Origin: Chalciporus piperatus
Taxonomy: Eukaryota; Basidiomycota; Agaricomycetes; Boletales; Boletaceae
DNA length: 64,000 nucleotides
NCBI GenBank assembly: GCA_038093975.1
Contig: JBBPTG010000070.1
Coordinates: 1 to 64,000 of the forward strand
Reading direction: 5' to 3'
The position numbers and the translations under genes were made by a program. The first letter of the stretch is position 1. Every line of letters begins with the position of its first letter. The notes beneath the pieces were generated by a model. The model had not been told where the DNA came from. It saw nothing but the letters and a program-made list of their open reading frames with translations, and made no database searches. Positions 10,941 to 20,910 of the stretch are shown piece after piece.

Positions 10941-12673
10941 TCTGTTTCCCATCGTGACCCCTCTTCTTCCCGACAAGTGGGAGGAGATGCTCCGTGCCTG
11001 CGGGGACACGGTCTGGTCTCGTTTCTCTGACATCCCCATCGGACTCCGATTTGGTTTTCGCCTTGGCGTTTCATCTTCTATTTCCTCCACATTCATGCCT
11101 CCCAACCATAAATCTGCCATCGATAACTCTGCCTTCATCTCCTCACAGATCGAAAAGGAACTCACCGCTGGGCGCTATTCCCCTCCTTTCGATCCCGCTG
11201 TTTTAGAGTCTCGCTTCGGCCCTTTTCGCACTTCTCCTCTCGGTGTTGTCTTTCACTCCACCACTGGCAAGCCACGTCTTATTCAAGATCACTCCTTCCC
11301 TCGTAATGACCCTCTCATTTAGTCCATTAATTCCGAGATAGATTCTTCATCTTTTCACTGTGATTGGGGATCCTTCTCCGAGTGTTTCCTCCTTGTGGCT
11401 CGGGCTCCTTCTGGTGCTCAAGCTGCCGTTTTCGACGTGGACGCGGCGCACCGACGTATGCCAGTTGCGCCTATCGATCGCTTGCACGTTTGCATTTTTT
11501 GGGATGGTAAAGTTTACATCGACCACTGCTGCTGCTTCGGTTGTTGCAGCTCGTCAGGCATCTTCGGTCACTGCGCGGACGGCATCGTGTGCATCTACCG
11601 TTTCAAGTCTATCCAGGACCTCATTAATTGGGCTGACGACTTTGTTTTCTTCCGCTACCCCATTCGCTACATGGACGGCCTGCCTGTGGTCGGTCTCTTC
11701 CTCATTACTCTTAGCGCAGTCTTCGTGCTAGCCTCCGCTAATTCCATTTCCTTTTCTTCCCTCGCAGTTCCCATATGACTCCTCTCTCATTTCGCAAGTC
11801 GCCGAGGAGCTCGGTTGGCCTTGGGCAGTCAAGAAGTTTATCGATTTCTCTTCTCGCTTCTCCTACCTCGGTTTTCTCTGGGACCTCGATCTCAAGCACG
11901 TTTCTCTTCCTGACAGTAAGCATTCGAAGTATCTCGCTCGTCTCGCTTCGTGGTCGGCCGACTCCTTGGTCTCCCACCACGACTGTGAGGTGCTGATTGG
12001 CACTCTCAACCACTGCGCCGTCGTGATCGTTAACTCTCGTTCACATCTTCCCTGCCTTTTCCGTTTCGCATCCTCTTTTTCAAACGCCTCGCCCTTTTCT
12101 CGTCGACGTATCCCCAAGGCGGTTCTGGGGGATATTGCCTGGTGGCACGCTCAGCTTTCTCTCCCTTCCTGTGGCCGCTCCATCTCTCTCGCTCCAGATC
12201 TTCACCCTTCTCCCATCTTCGTCGACGCCTCCTCGTCCTGGGGGATCGGATTTGTCTTTGAGAACCGCGTTCTCGCTTGGAAGCTTGCTCCTGATTGGAA
12301 GGGTGGCGGTCGCGACATCGGCTGGGCTGAGATGGTCGCAATTGAGCTCGCCCTTCTTTCTGTGGTAGCTTCCGGTGTTCGCGACTCTCACTTTACCTTG
12401 CGTTCCAATAACCAGGGTGTAGTGGGCGCCTTGGCCGCTGGCCTCTCTCGCAACTCCCAACAGAACGCTGTTCTTCGGCGCATCATCAACAGTTTCCTCG
12501 AATTTCGGATCTGGTTCTCGATCTCTTATATCACTTCCGCGGATAATCCTGCAGATGGACCCTCCCGAGGTTCTTTTCCTTCTTCATGTCGCAATTTTTC
12601 ATTCACTCCTCGCCTGCCTGTTCCCCTGCGTCCTTTCCTGGCCTTGCACCCCATTCCTCGTGACTCCACCTAG
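10915..12673 (+). pseudogene. RT-RNase H of YR retroelement 2, one stop
   Basis: Starts MPSPTLPPDLFPIV at 10915, overlapping gag. RT motifs: SRFGPFRTSPLGVVFHSTTG, KPRLIQDHSFPRNDP, then TAG at 11320-11322, then SINSEID. The active-site box is INWADDFVFFR. An intron 11689-11767 (79 nt, ending CCCTCGCAG) shifts the reading into frame 2, where the text continues with YLGFLWDLDLKHVSLPD. RNase H has FVDASSSWGIGF, DIGWAEMVAIELAL, RSNNQGVVGAL and SADNPADGPSRG. In the third of these the family has SDNQG, so a catalytic Asp appears as Asn. The TAG fits CAG and the Asn fits GAC or GAT, each by one transition. Otherwise the gene is open to 12673. Confidence 0.8.
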
Positions 12674-12821
12674 CCGTGTCAACGTGCCTCAGGCGTTTTT
12701 TGTAGCATTATCATCATACCATCATCCTGTGTATTCGCACTTTGTCAGCCTCTGTAGCCATGTCAGCCTCTGTAGCCATGTCAGCCTCTGTAGACCTTCG
12801 TTCCTGCGTAAATCCCAGTGA

Positions 12822-13907
12822 TTGCCCTTTTCCCTTGGACTCCGTGTGCACCCCGGTTCCTCTACATCTATGCCCTCTTCAGCTTTAACTCCGTCTGCAT
12901 CCACGCACCCTGAACTCGCATCCTCGATCTCCAACATTATTCTCCACGCTTGGGCGCCCTCCACCCGTGCCCTCTACGACCGCGGTGTTCAGCGATTCCG
13001 CGTGTTCTGCACCGTCCAGGGCATTCCTCCCTCATTCTGGTTGCCAGCGAATGAATTCCTGCTCTGTGCGTTTGTGGCTGACAGCGCGGGTTCCCGCTCA
13101 GGAGGCGCGATTCACAGCGACGTTAATGGGGTTCGCGCCTGGCACCTCGTTAACGGTGCCCCCTGGAGTGGTTCTCTTCGTTTGCAGTACCTCTTGACCG
13201 CCGCCAAGCGGTGTACTCCTTCATCCTCACGTCGCGTGTTACGTCCACCAGTCGCGCAAGAGATGCTTGATGCTCTGTGCTCTTCGCTGGACCCCTCCGT
13301 CCCCTTGTTTGCGGCGGTTCGCGCCGCAGCGTGCATGGCATATTGGAGCCAGTGCCGCCTCGGCGAACTTCTTCCTGATTCTGTGGCCGCGTTCTCGTCC
13401 TCCCGCTTCCCTTGCCTAGGGTCTCTACGTCCCCTCTCCCCCACCAGTCTTTCGCGTACCTGTCACCTTCCATTCACCAAGATCGGCAAAGAGAACGGGG
13501 AAGACATCTTCCTCGGCGCTCAGCGCGGCCCTTCTAACACTCTGGCTGCGTTGGATATCCATCTCGCCATTAACGCCTTGTCCCCATCCTCCCATCTCTT
13601 CGCCTATGCTCAAGGGGATGGCCTCGTGCCCCTCACTCGGCGCAAGTTCCTTGCCGTCTGCAACGCCGTTTGGTCCCCCCTAGGCTTCCCTGCTATCTCT
13701 GGCCATTGCTTCCGTATCGGTGGCACCACCGAGTTGCTGCTTCGAGGCATGCCCCCTCACGTCGTGCAACTTCTCGGCCGTTGGCACTCGAACGTGTTTC
13801 TCCGGTATTGGCGCTTCATAGAGGATATTGCTCCCTCGTACGCTGTTTTGCTTGGTGACCGTGTCGCTGCATTCCCTTCACAAACGATTATGGGTGCCCG
13901 TCGTTAA
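12822..13907 (+). CDS. Tyrosine recombinase of YR retroelement 2
   Basis: 361 codons without a break; an internal ATG at 12870 (MPSSALTPSAST) is an equally good start. The N-terminal SAM-like region has WAPSTRALYDRGVQRFRVFC. The catalytic domain has the first Arg in CRLGEL (about residue 183), the HxxR box in HCFRIGG (about 295), GRWHSNVFLRYWR with the presumed nucleophilic Tyr (about 328), and PHVVQLLGRW before it. The full R-H-R-Y set is present. The enzyme would join the circular cDNA of the element to the genome. It follows pol by ~150 bp; that gap holds a short tandem repeat at 12742-12793. It is the only gene of this element without visible damage. Confidence 0.85.
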   Translation: MPFSLGLRVHPGSSTSMPSSALTPSASTHPELASSISNIILHAWAPSTRALYDRGVQRFRVFCTVQGIPPSFWLPANEFLLCAFVADSAGSRSGGAIHSDVNGVRAWHLVNGAPWSGSLRLQYLLTAAKRCTPSSSRRVLRPPVAQEMLDALCSSLDPSVPLFAAVRAAACMAYWSQCRLGELLPDSVAAFSSSRFPCLGSLRPLSPTSLSRTCHLPFTKIGKENGEDIFLGAQRGPSNTLAALDIHLAINALSPSSHLFAYAQGDGLVPLTRRKFLAVCNAVWSPLGFPAISGHCFRIGGTTELLLRGMPPHVVQLLGRWHSNVFLRYWRFIEDIAPSYAVLLGDRVAAFPSQTIMGARR

Positions 13908-14201
13908 TCTGTCTTCCTTACTACGGGTATGTACTTGTTATTATGGCAGTTGTCCTTGCAGCAAACCTGCCTTTCTCCGTCCTCGTCCTGCTGTCCCGGG
14001 TTGCGTCTCCTCGCCGCGTCCTTTGTCCTGTCGGTTCCTGGGTGGTCTCGTCGCCACCCGGCCGTCAATCGGCTATTGCCTCCCTGTACACCGGCCCGGA
14101 TTGCTGGCCAGGTGGGCAGGGTTACCTTATCCGGACGAACCCAACACCAGCAGGTGTCTCTTTTCCTCCCTCACCCTTTCCCACGACAGGGAAGCCACGA
14201 G

Positions 14202-14570
14202 TGCCTGACATATGGAAAATTCAACATTGTGGCTTCCACAACATGTCTAGGAGTGTGCTATATGACAGGCGATGCATGTATTTACCATATAGACATGGAT
14301 ATAGAATATAGAATGACATGGTGATGTCAAAATGTCAAAAAAGCGGACATGTACATAAATCTCCCACAGCAGCTATGGCTACACATTAGTTTCATGGCCA
14401 TTAATATTGCATATCCATACAAGCTCGCATTTTTGACATATTTACATTACTATTCTATTATCTAGAGGCTACATATATGTTCTATGGTAAATACATGCAT
14501 CGCCTGTCATATAGCACACTCCTAGACATGTTGTGGAAGCCACAATGTTGAATTTTCCATATGTCAGGCA
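14202..14570. repeat. 87-bp perfect inverted repeat with a ~194-bp loop
   Basis: 14202-14288 and 14483-14570 are reverse complements, beginning TGCCTGACATATGG and ending ATTTACCATA inward. The right arm directly touches the 1.05-kb right inverted repeat at 14571. It may be a small foldback element or the internal complementary region expected near the right end of a DIRS-type element. Confidence 0.85.
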
Positions 14571-15615
14571 ATGTCTCCTAAGTTGTCACTCTCTTTCTCA
14601 CGCATTTTTGATGTTTGTTTCACATCTCCCTGCTTCAATTCTGGGTGGATAAGGTCAGGAAGGTGAGGGGGGATGGGGTACAATGTATATCATGAGCACC
14701 TGTAGTCAGATTTAATATATATGTCATAGATCCTTTTGTATACCCCTATCAGTCAAAAGGTGAAAAATGTGCCCTACCATGCTCTGGGAATGCTCCAGGA
14801 GGGGGACATGGTAGACTGAAGGGAAATAGTGCTAGGATGACTGCACAGACCGCTCTGACACACCCCAGCCATCAGGAGAGCCTGCCAGAGCCAAAAGGGG
14901 GTCAGGGGGTGACTGTACTGTATCAAATCTGGCTTTGCTCCTTGACTTCTGGGCTGCTGATATGATGTACATACATATGAACCCTTGTTGGGGATGTAGC
15001 TTCCAGGCCCTCAGGTTGAACATGTCAAAAATGCGGTTATGTTTTCTGTTTTCTCACTATTTAATCAGATTTGTCATACAGAAACATTCAGGGGACTTCC
15101 TGATGACCCAGAAGGGTGGGGGGGACTTGTATACATCTATTCCACATGTTGGAATACCATCAGCATCATTGTGGAAGCCAGGGTGGTGTATATGACATTT
15201 GTTGCAGCCAGTCTCCTATGTTTTCAGCCCCTTTCCCACGCTTTTTTATGCATGTTGATTCATTCATTGCTGCTTCAATTCTGCATGGGGAGGCTCAGGA
15301 TTGTAGGGGATCATTGGGTACAATATATACTCCATGTCCATATAGCCATCTCCCTGTAAATATGTCTGGATCAATGTATATACCCCTATCTACCAAAAGT
15401 GCAAAATGCGCCCTGCCATGCTCTGAGCAGGATTGGGAAGGGCTAGCATTGATAGAACCCAAGCCTATGATGTGTTTGATGAAGCCCCAACCCTACAAAA
15501 CCATTCCTGACAGCAGCAAACCCTGCCAGAGCCAAAAGGGGGTCAGGGGGAGAATGTGCTGTATCTTTGCCAGCTTGCCACCCAGCCCCTTGGGCTTTTG
15601 ATATGTTCTACATAT
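14571..15615. repeat. Right arm of the 1.05-kb inverted repeat
   Basis: Reverse complement of 7702-8755. The shared sequence starts with ATGTCTCCTAAGTTG at 14571 and fades at GATATGTTCTACATA near 15615. The near-identity means the two arms formed or were copied recently. Confidence 0.9.
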
Positions 15616-16160
15616 ATAGTTCGAGAAATTTACCGTGGCTGTACGGTCGCGTCGGTGAGGAATGCTGAGTCAGCTGGATCTGAGGAATCCGGGCGAATCC
15701 GAGAGGGTGACGACGGCTCGAGGACACTCGAACGAAGGGAGAACAAAAGACGGGCGAACGTGAACGAACGTGAACGGATCACTTGATTAGCGAGAAGAGA
15801 CGCGAACAGACTACGGACGAAATAAGGTACATTAGGCGAGAGATTAAGCAGCAGCTTGGTAAGTTAGGGAACGAGCATGATGATGTGACTAAGGTACAGA
15901 GCCTCCCCCCCGATGGTGATGAGATGCGTGCGAGCGGCGAGGAATTAGATGGGGAATAGTATGGGTCAGTTGACGTGTGAGCTTGCACGGACTGAACGGG
16001 CAGCAACGAGGATGAGGATTAGGATTCAGACGACGAGGGCAGCCGAGGTGGGGTTCTATGTCCTCTGTGCTTTCTCCGGCCGCTCGATGCTCTCGCCGCG
16101 TGCCATCTGTGCAGCGTTGATGGCCTTAAGGAGCCAGGTAATTCCTTGCTGGGCCTCAGG
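15616..16160. other. Spacer with no recognisable gene
   Basis: It is GA- and CG-rich, with a short direct repeat CGTGAACGAACGTGAACG near 15759-15776. No open frame longer than ~80 codons looks protein-like. It may be part of a degraded element between the two larger ones. Confidence 0.4.
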
Positions 16161-16214
16161 CATCAGCAACACTGCAAAAAGTCTGAAGTTACTGGAATGA
16201 CTGGATCAGTTAAA

Positions 16215-16745
16215 CCAGTACGCCAGTTGCTCAGTTGCCCAGTCATCCAGTCAGCCAGTCATTTCAGTAATCTCATTGGTTCATTAGCCCAGTCACTTCA
16301 GTAGTCTCAGTAGTCTCAGTAGCTCAGTAGCCCAGTGTTCCAGTCATCCAGTTATCTCAGTAGCCTAGTAGCCCAGTTTCCCAGTCATGTAGTCATCTCA
16401 GCAGCCTAGTAGCACAGTGCCCTAGTTATCCAGCAATCCAGTTGTCTCATTACTCCAGCCATCCAGTATTCCAGTATTCCAGCAATCTAGTCACTCAGTG
16501 GTCCAGTAATCCAGTAGTCTCAGTAGTCCAGTCATCCAGCCATTCAGTCATCCAGTCATTTCAGTAATCCAGTCACTCAGTAATCCAGTAATCTAGTCAC
16601 TCCAGTCACTCCAGTCACACAAGTCACACCAGTAACACAGTCACCAGTCACTTCCAGTCACCTCAGTAATCCAGTCACCTCAGTAATCCAGTCACCCAGT
16701 CACCTCAGTAATCCAGTCACCCAGTAATCCAGTCACCCAGTCCCA
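16215..16745. repeat. Left subterminal CCAGT array of foldback copy 1
   Basis: Degenerate tandem words of 7-10 bp such as CCAGTCATCCAGT, CCAGTAATCCAGT and CTCAGTAGCCCAGT. The right subterminal array is the inverted complement, so single strands could fold into a long imperfect hairpin. Confidence 0.85.
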
Positions 16746-16924
16746 ATTACTAGTTCACTATATCTTATGATTAATTCACACCTTATGACAGTTCAGAAAA
16801 TGCGAAATATATTATGTCTAACTATTACATGTATTGTGGTACAATAGTTACTAGTTAATGAAGTGCCATGCAACACGAGCAGCTATGTACGAGGTGAGTA
16901 GGTGTGTTAGTCAACAAATAAACA

Positions 16925-17400
16925 CAAACCTCTGAAGCCAGCGGGGCTGTTGAGCCCGCGCCGGCTTCGTTGTTTGAGCTTGAGGTGGTGAGAAGTGGTG
17001 GTAGCGGGCCGAGCAGTGCGAGCAGCTGTTTGTGGGGTGAGCAGGTGGCTTATCACTCACCTCGTGAAGCCGGCGGGGCTGTTGAGCCCTCGCCGGCCGC
17101 ATTTTCGCATTTTCGTCGTTTTCGTGTCGAGAGTGGTGTGGTAGGTGGTAGTGGGCCGAGCAGTGCAAGCGGCTGTTTGCGGGGTGAGCGGGTGGCTTAT
17201 CACTCACCTCGTGAAGCCGGCGGGGCTGTTGAGCCCACGCCGGCCGCGTTTTCGCATTTTCGTCGTTTTCTTGTCGAGAGTGAGGTGGTAGGTGGCAGCA
17301 GGCTGTTTGCGAGGTGAGCGGATGTGGTGGTGAGCGAGTTTTCACTCACCTGGCGATGCCGGCGGGGCTTTTGAGCACTCGCCGGCCGTTTTGCTGTTGT
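16925..17400. repeat. ~148-bp GC-rich tandem repeat inside foldback copy 1
   Basis: Three to four units carry CACTCACCTCGTGAAGCC, GGCGGGGCTGTTGAGCCC and CGAGCAGTGCAAGCGGCTG. The GGGCT...AGCCC part can form a small stem. Copy 2 has more units (about 37585-38350). A diverged version lies outside the element at 19590-20770. Confidence 0.85.
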
Positions 17401-17509
17401 TGAGGTGTGGTGTAGTGGTGAGAGAGAGTCGAAGAGGTGGCACGGCAAATTCAACATGGTCACGTGACTTTTTCGCGCGGATTTTTTGTCAAGTCCGAGC
17501 ATTAGGGAA

Positions 17510-18240
17510 ATGTGGCTACACTTTATTAGGATCTCCTACACTAGATAGCTACCATATTTTTTGTACACTTGTGTATGCTTTTTTGTACACTTTCAATAGG
17601 TTTGATCTCCACATACTTTGCTACACTTTTAACTACACACTTACTGCGCTTTTTGTACACTTTTGCTACACTCTAACCTAATACACTTTCCCACACTTGT
17701 AATTACACATTTACTACGCTTTTTTGTACACTTTTGCTACACTCAATCTAGCTACACTTTCCTACACATTTGATTCAAGTTTTACTACGCTTTTTTGTTA
17801 CACTTTGCTACACTCAATCACTACACTTGTAACTACACTTTTAGTACGCTTTTTTGTCCACTTTAGCTACACTCTATCACTACACACTTTCCCACACATT
17901 TCACTACACTTTTACTACGCTTTTTTGTACACTTTTGCTACACTCAATCTAGCTATACTTTCCCACACTCTTGACTACACTTTTACTACGCTTTTTTGTA
18001 CACTTTAGCTACACTCAATCTAGCTACACTTTCCCACACTTTTACTACACTTTTACTACACTTTTTTTGTACACTTTGCTCACTCAATCTAGCTATACTT
18101 TCCCACACTTGTAACTACACTTTTACTACGCTTTTTTGTACACTTCACTACACTCAATCCTAATACCCTTTCCCACATTGTTAACTACACTTTTAGTACA
18201 CATTTTTGTGGACTTTAGCTATAATCCATCCTATGAATGA
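17510..18240. repeat. Central TACAC satellite of foldback copy 1
   Basis: Tandem units of ~60 bp combine TACGCTTTTTTGTACACTTT, GCTACACTCAATCTAGCTA and CACTTTCCCACACTTGTAAC. It has no coding meaning and is repeated at 38490-39230 in copy 2. Confidence 0.85.
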
Positions 18241-18289
18241 TTATAAAATGTCACTAATTAGAATGACTCTATTAGATGACTGAGTAGTA

Positions 18290-19165
18290 CTGGAGTGATT
18301 GGGTGAGCTGAGGGCTGGGTAACTGGATAACTGGTATGACTGGTGTGACTGAAGTGACTGGTTTACTGGACCACAGGGTGACTGGATTACTGGAGTGACT
18401 GGATTACTGAGGTGACTGGATTACTGGAGTGACTTGTGTGACTTGTGTGACTGGAGTGACTGGAGTGACTGGATTACTGGACCACTGAGTGACTAGATTA
18501 CTGGAATACTGGAATACTGGATGGCTGGAGTAATGAGACAACTGGATTGCTGGATAACTAGGGCACTGGGCTACTAGGCTGCTGAGATGACTACATGACT
18601 GGGAAACTGGGCTACTAGGCTACTGAGATAACTGGATGACTGGAACACTGGGCTACTGAGCTACTGAGACTACTGAAGTGACTGGATGATTGGATGACTG
18701 GGCTGCTGGGTTACTGGAACTACTAGATGACTTGAGGACTGGGATGCTGGGTTACTGGAACTACTGGATGACTGAATGACTGAATGACTGGGCTACTGAG
18801 ACTACTGAAGTAACTGGATGACTTGATGACTGGGCTGCTGGGTTACTGGAACTACTGGATAACTGGAACACTTGGCCACTGGACTAATGAGACCACTGAA
18901 ATGACTGAATGACTGGATGACTGAGCTACTGGGACTACTGAAATGACTGGATGACTGGATGACTGGGCTGCTGGATGACTGAGACTACTGAGACTACTGG
19001 ATGACTGAATGACTGAGCTACTGAAGCTACTGAAATGACTGGATGACTGGGCCACTAGGCCACTGGGTTACTAAGACTACTGACACTACTTGATGACTGG
19101 GTGACTAGGTTACTGAAACTACTGACACTACTGAAATTACTTGTTACTGGGCCACTGGACTACTG
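18290..19165. repeat. Right subterminal ACTGG array of foldback copy 1
   Basis: Words such as GATGACTGGATGACTGG and GGGCTACTGAGACTACTG, the inverted form of the left array. The several spurious Ser/Gln/His-rich frames here come from the repeat and are not genes. Confidence 0.85.
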
Positions 19166-19220
19166 ATTTAACTGATCCAGTCATTCCAGTAACTTCAGAC
19201 TTTTTGCAGTCTTGCTGATG

Positions 19221-19589
19221 GGGTAGGCTTGGAGAAATCTCGCCTCGTCCGACATCAGGAAAAACCAACTTTACTCTCATAGCTATAATAGTTCTATAGA
19301 GTACTATAATTGCATTTATATTGCTTATAGGTAAAAGTGACAAGTCCCCTCTATGGAGCACTCTATAGCGCCCCCCAAAACTCTCATAGCTTTTATAATA
19401 CTCTACAGACTCCAATAGAATCAACAGCTCTTGAGCTCTATAATAGCTTTTATAATACTATATAGACAGTACTAATTCTGCAGTGATTTACTGCCCTTTT
19501 TTAATTTCGCTTCACCTCGGTCAAAGATAGATAGGAAAAAATCACATGTATTGGGAAGTCTATCTACTACATGTGTTGCATACTAATCT
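19221..19589. other. AT-rich spacer with CTATAATAG-like repeats
   Basis: Repeated words ACTCTCATAGC, CTATAATAG and TTTTATAATACT suggest a degraded terminal region of a small element. No gene is seen. Confidence 0.4.
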
Positions 19590-20033
19590 ATCACTACAAT
19601 GTGGTTGGGATGGGGCTGAGGTGATATGTCCGAGTCAATGGTCAGTGGGTTGGTTGGTGAGTAGACACTCACCTTGCCAATGTGAGGCCAGCGGGGCTGT
19701 TTTGTTGGCATCAAGGTGGGACTGGTGGTGGTGGGGCGAACAGCCCAAGCAGCTGTGTTAGAGGTGAGTGGTTGGATTGGTGGGTGAGCGAGCACCCACA
19801 CTTTTCATGGTGAGGTGAAAGGTGGTGGTTGTTACGAACGCTCAGTTCCTTATGCTAGTCTTTCCTACACTTACTACGTTTCTCTTTCACTTTTGGACTT
19901 AGTCGCTTTCTCTCCCTTTTCTGTTATCTTATCTTATCAAGATCACATGACGTGACCTGCTGACATCAGCTAGGTCTAGCCTTTCGCTTACGTAATGTGG
20001 CTGTGCGTGGCTGTGCATCTTCCCCACTGTCCA

Positions 20034-20116
20034 TGACTCATACCGAGTCACCATGACTCAGACTCTTAATGACTCATTATGACTCACTGTGACTCATACT
20101 GACTCACGCTGACTCA
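20034..20116 (+). promoter_or_regulatory. Array of seven TGACTCA motifs in the solo LTR
   Basis: TGACTCA occurs seven times in 83 bp (first 20034-20040, last 20110-20116), with one GAGTCA in addition. This heptamer is the classic site of Gcn4/AP-1-type bZIP factors. The position about 60-140 bp upstream of the TATA box fits an enhancer in U3. Confidence 0.75.
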
Positions 20117-20176
20117 TCTCGCTTCCTAGTCATATAGTTAAGGTTTAGCCACAACATGTACAAACACTGTCAATAG

Positions 20177-20184
20177 TATATAAA
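20177..20184 (+). promoter_or_regulatory. TATA box of the solo LTR
   Basis: TATATAAA follows CAATAG and precedes CCCGGGTTGAC. It lies downstream of the TGACTCA array, as expected at the U3/R boundary. Confidence 0.65.
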
Positions 20185-20764
20185 CCCGGGTTGACAAGCA
20201 CTGGCTCTCCAGTCTTGTTCTCCTGGAGTTTTCTCTTCTTTAACTTCATGGGCCAAGCGCTCCTGCTTGCCTAGTCTGATCCTCAGCTCTAGTTACTGAG
20301 TTGATGTGGTTTCGCTAGGGCATGTTGTCTGATGATAGCGCTAGCTCTTGATTGAGTTGAGTCGTTTCAGTGGTGGGGTAAACAGCCCAAGCAGCTGTAT
20401 TGGAGGTGAGCGGTTGGGTTGATGGGTGAGCAAACTGGACACTCACATTTGGGGCTATTGAGCCCATGCTGGCGTTTTCATGGTGAGGGTGCCAGCAGGT
20501 GATGGTGGGTGCACAAACACTCACTTCTGGGTGCTGGCGGGGCTGTTGAGCCCACGCTGGCTGTTTGTTTCATGTCAAAGTCAGAGCTGGTGGTGGGGCA
20601 AACAGCCCGAGCGGCTGTGTTGTTCGAGTGGGGCTGAGGTGGGAGGTGGTGGTGGGCAGACTGCCCCGAGCGGCTGCTAACGAGGTGAGTGAATGGGATG
20701 GTGGGTGAACTGGCAGTGGGCACTCACATTATGATGCCAGCGGGGGCTAGTGTTTCGAAGTCCA

Positions 20765-20910
20765 GTTGGCAACTGGTACGAAGACTGGCAACTGGACTGG
20801 ACCGCAACTGATCGCAACTGGACTGCAGTTGCCGGTTGCCGGCATTTGAGATCAGAAGACTGCAGTTGCAACCGAAAAAAGACCGGTTAAAACCGGTCGC
20901 AACCGATGCA
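20765..20910. repeat. GCAACTGG word cluster with an 18-bp palindrome
   Basis: GCAACTG or its complement CAGTTGC recurs about eight times, and 20881-20898 reads GACCGGTTAAAACCGGTC, an 8-bp stem around AA. This resembles the subterminal repeats of a hAT or MITE end. No gene is present. Confidence 0.6.

Larger units (their letters stand above)
7702..15615 (+). mobile_element. YR retroelement 2 (DIRS-type) with long inverted repeats
   Basis: Gag, RT-RNase H and tyrosine recombinase lie in order between two near-identical 1.05-kb inverted repeats. DIRS-1-like elements have inverted terminal repeats and integrate by a tyrosine recombinase instead of a DDE integrase, which suits this layout, but 1 kb is long for such ends. 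The coding part has introns in gag and pol that restore frames, one stop in pol and a changed RNase H residue. It is therefore recent but probably inactive by itself. Confidence 0.7.
16161..19220. mobile_element. Foldback-like satellite element, copy 1 (3,060 bp)
   Basis: Terminal inverted repeats of about 58 bp (16161-16218 and 19163-19220) begin CATCAGCAA, with two mismatches. Next to them are long inverted subterminal arrays: CCAGTCA-type words on the left and TGACTGG-type words on the right. The centre holds a ~148-bp GC-rich tandem repeat and an array of TTTTTTGTACAC and CTACACTTTTACTACGC. No transposase or any protein-like frame is present. Copy 2 lies at 36847-40195. The build recalls foldback elements, whose long termini consist of short tandem repeats. 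It must be mobilised by a partner encoded elsewhere. Confidence 0.8.
19830..20369 (+). mobile_element. Solo LTR (540 bp) with 5-bp target duplication
   Basis: Starts TGTTACGAACGC and ends GAGTCGTTTCA, so it has TG...CA ends. It is flanked on both sides by GTGGT (19825-19829 and 20370-20374), the 5-bp duplication left by an LTR retrotransposon. A TATA box and an array of TGACTCA motifs sit where the U3 promoter should be. The internal region was removed by LTR-LTR recombination. It starts like the gypsy LTR at 42851 but is a different family. Confidence 0.85.
19590..20770. repeat. Diverged copy of the GC-rich satellite, split by a solo LTR
   Basis: Both sides of the LTR carry CAGCGGGGCTGTT, GGGGCTGTTGAGCCCA and ACAGCCCAAGCAGCTGT, related to the tandem unit inside the foldback elements but clearly older. 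Removing 19830-20374 rejoins GGTGGTGG to GGGTAAACAGCCC, as in the uninterrupted unit near 19729-19750. Confidence 0.7.

Noticed and set aside
12742..12793. Small tandem repeat before the recombinase gene as a regulatory array
   Set aside because: Only three copies of an ~18-bp word (TGTCAGCCTCTGTAGCCA) with no further support.
14571..15615. Inverted repeat as an assembly artefact
   Set aside because: It cannot be excluded, but small differences at the outer edges and distinct flanking sequence on each side favour a real repeat.
18852..19055. Ser/Gln/His-rich frames in the ACTGG arrays
   Set aside because: They are translations of degenerate 7-10 bp satellite words and occur in the same way in copy 2.
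16153..19228. Target-site duplication for foldback copy 1
   Set aside because: The 8 bases before (GCCTCAGG) and after (GGGTAGGC) do not match.
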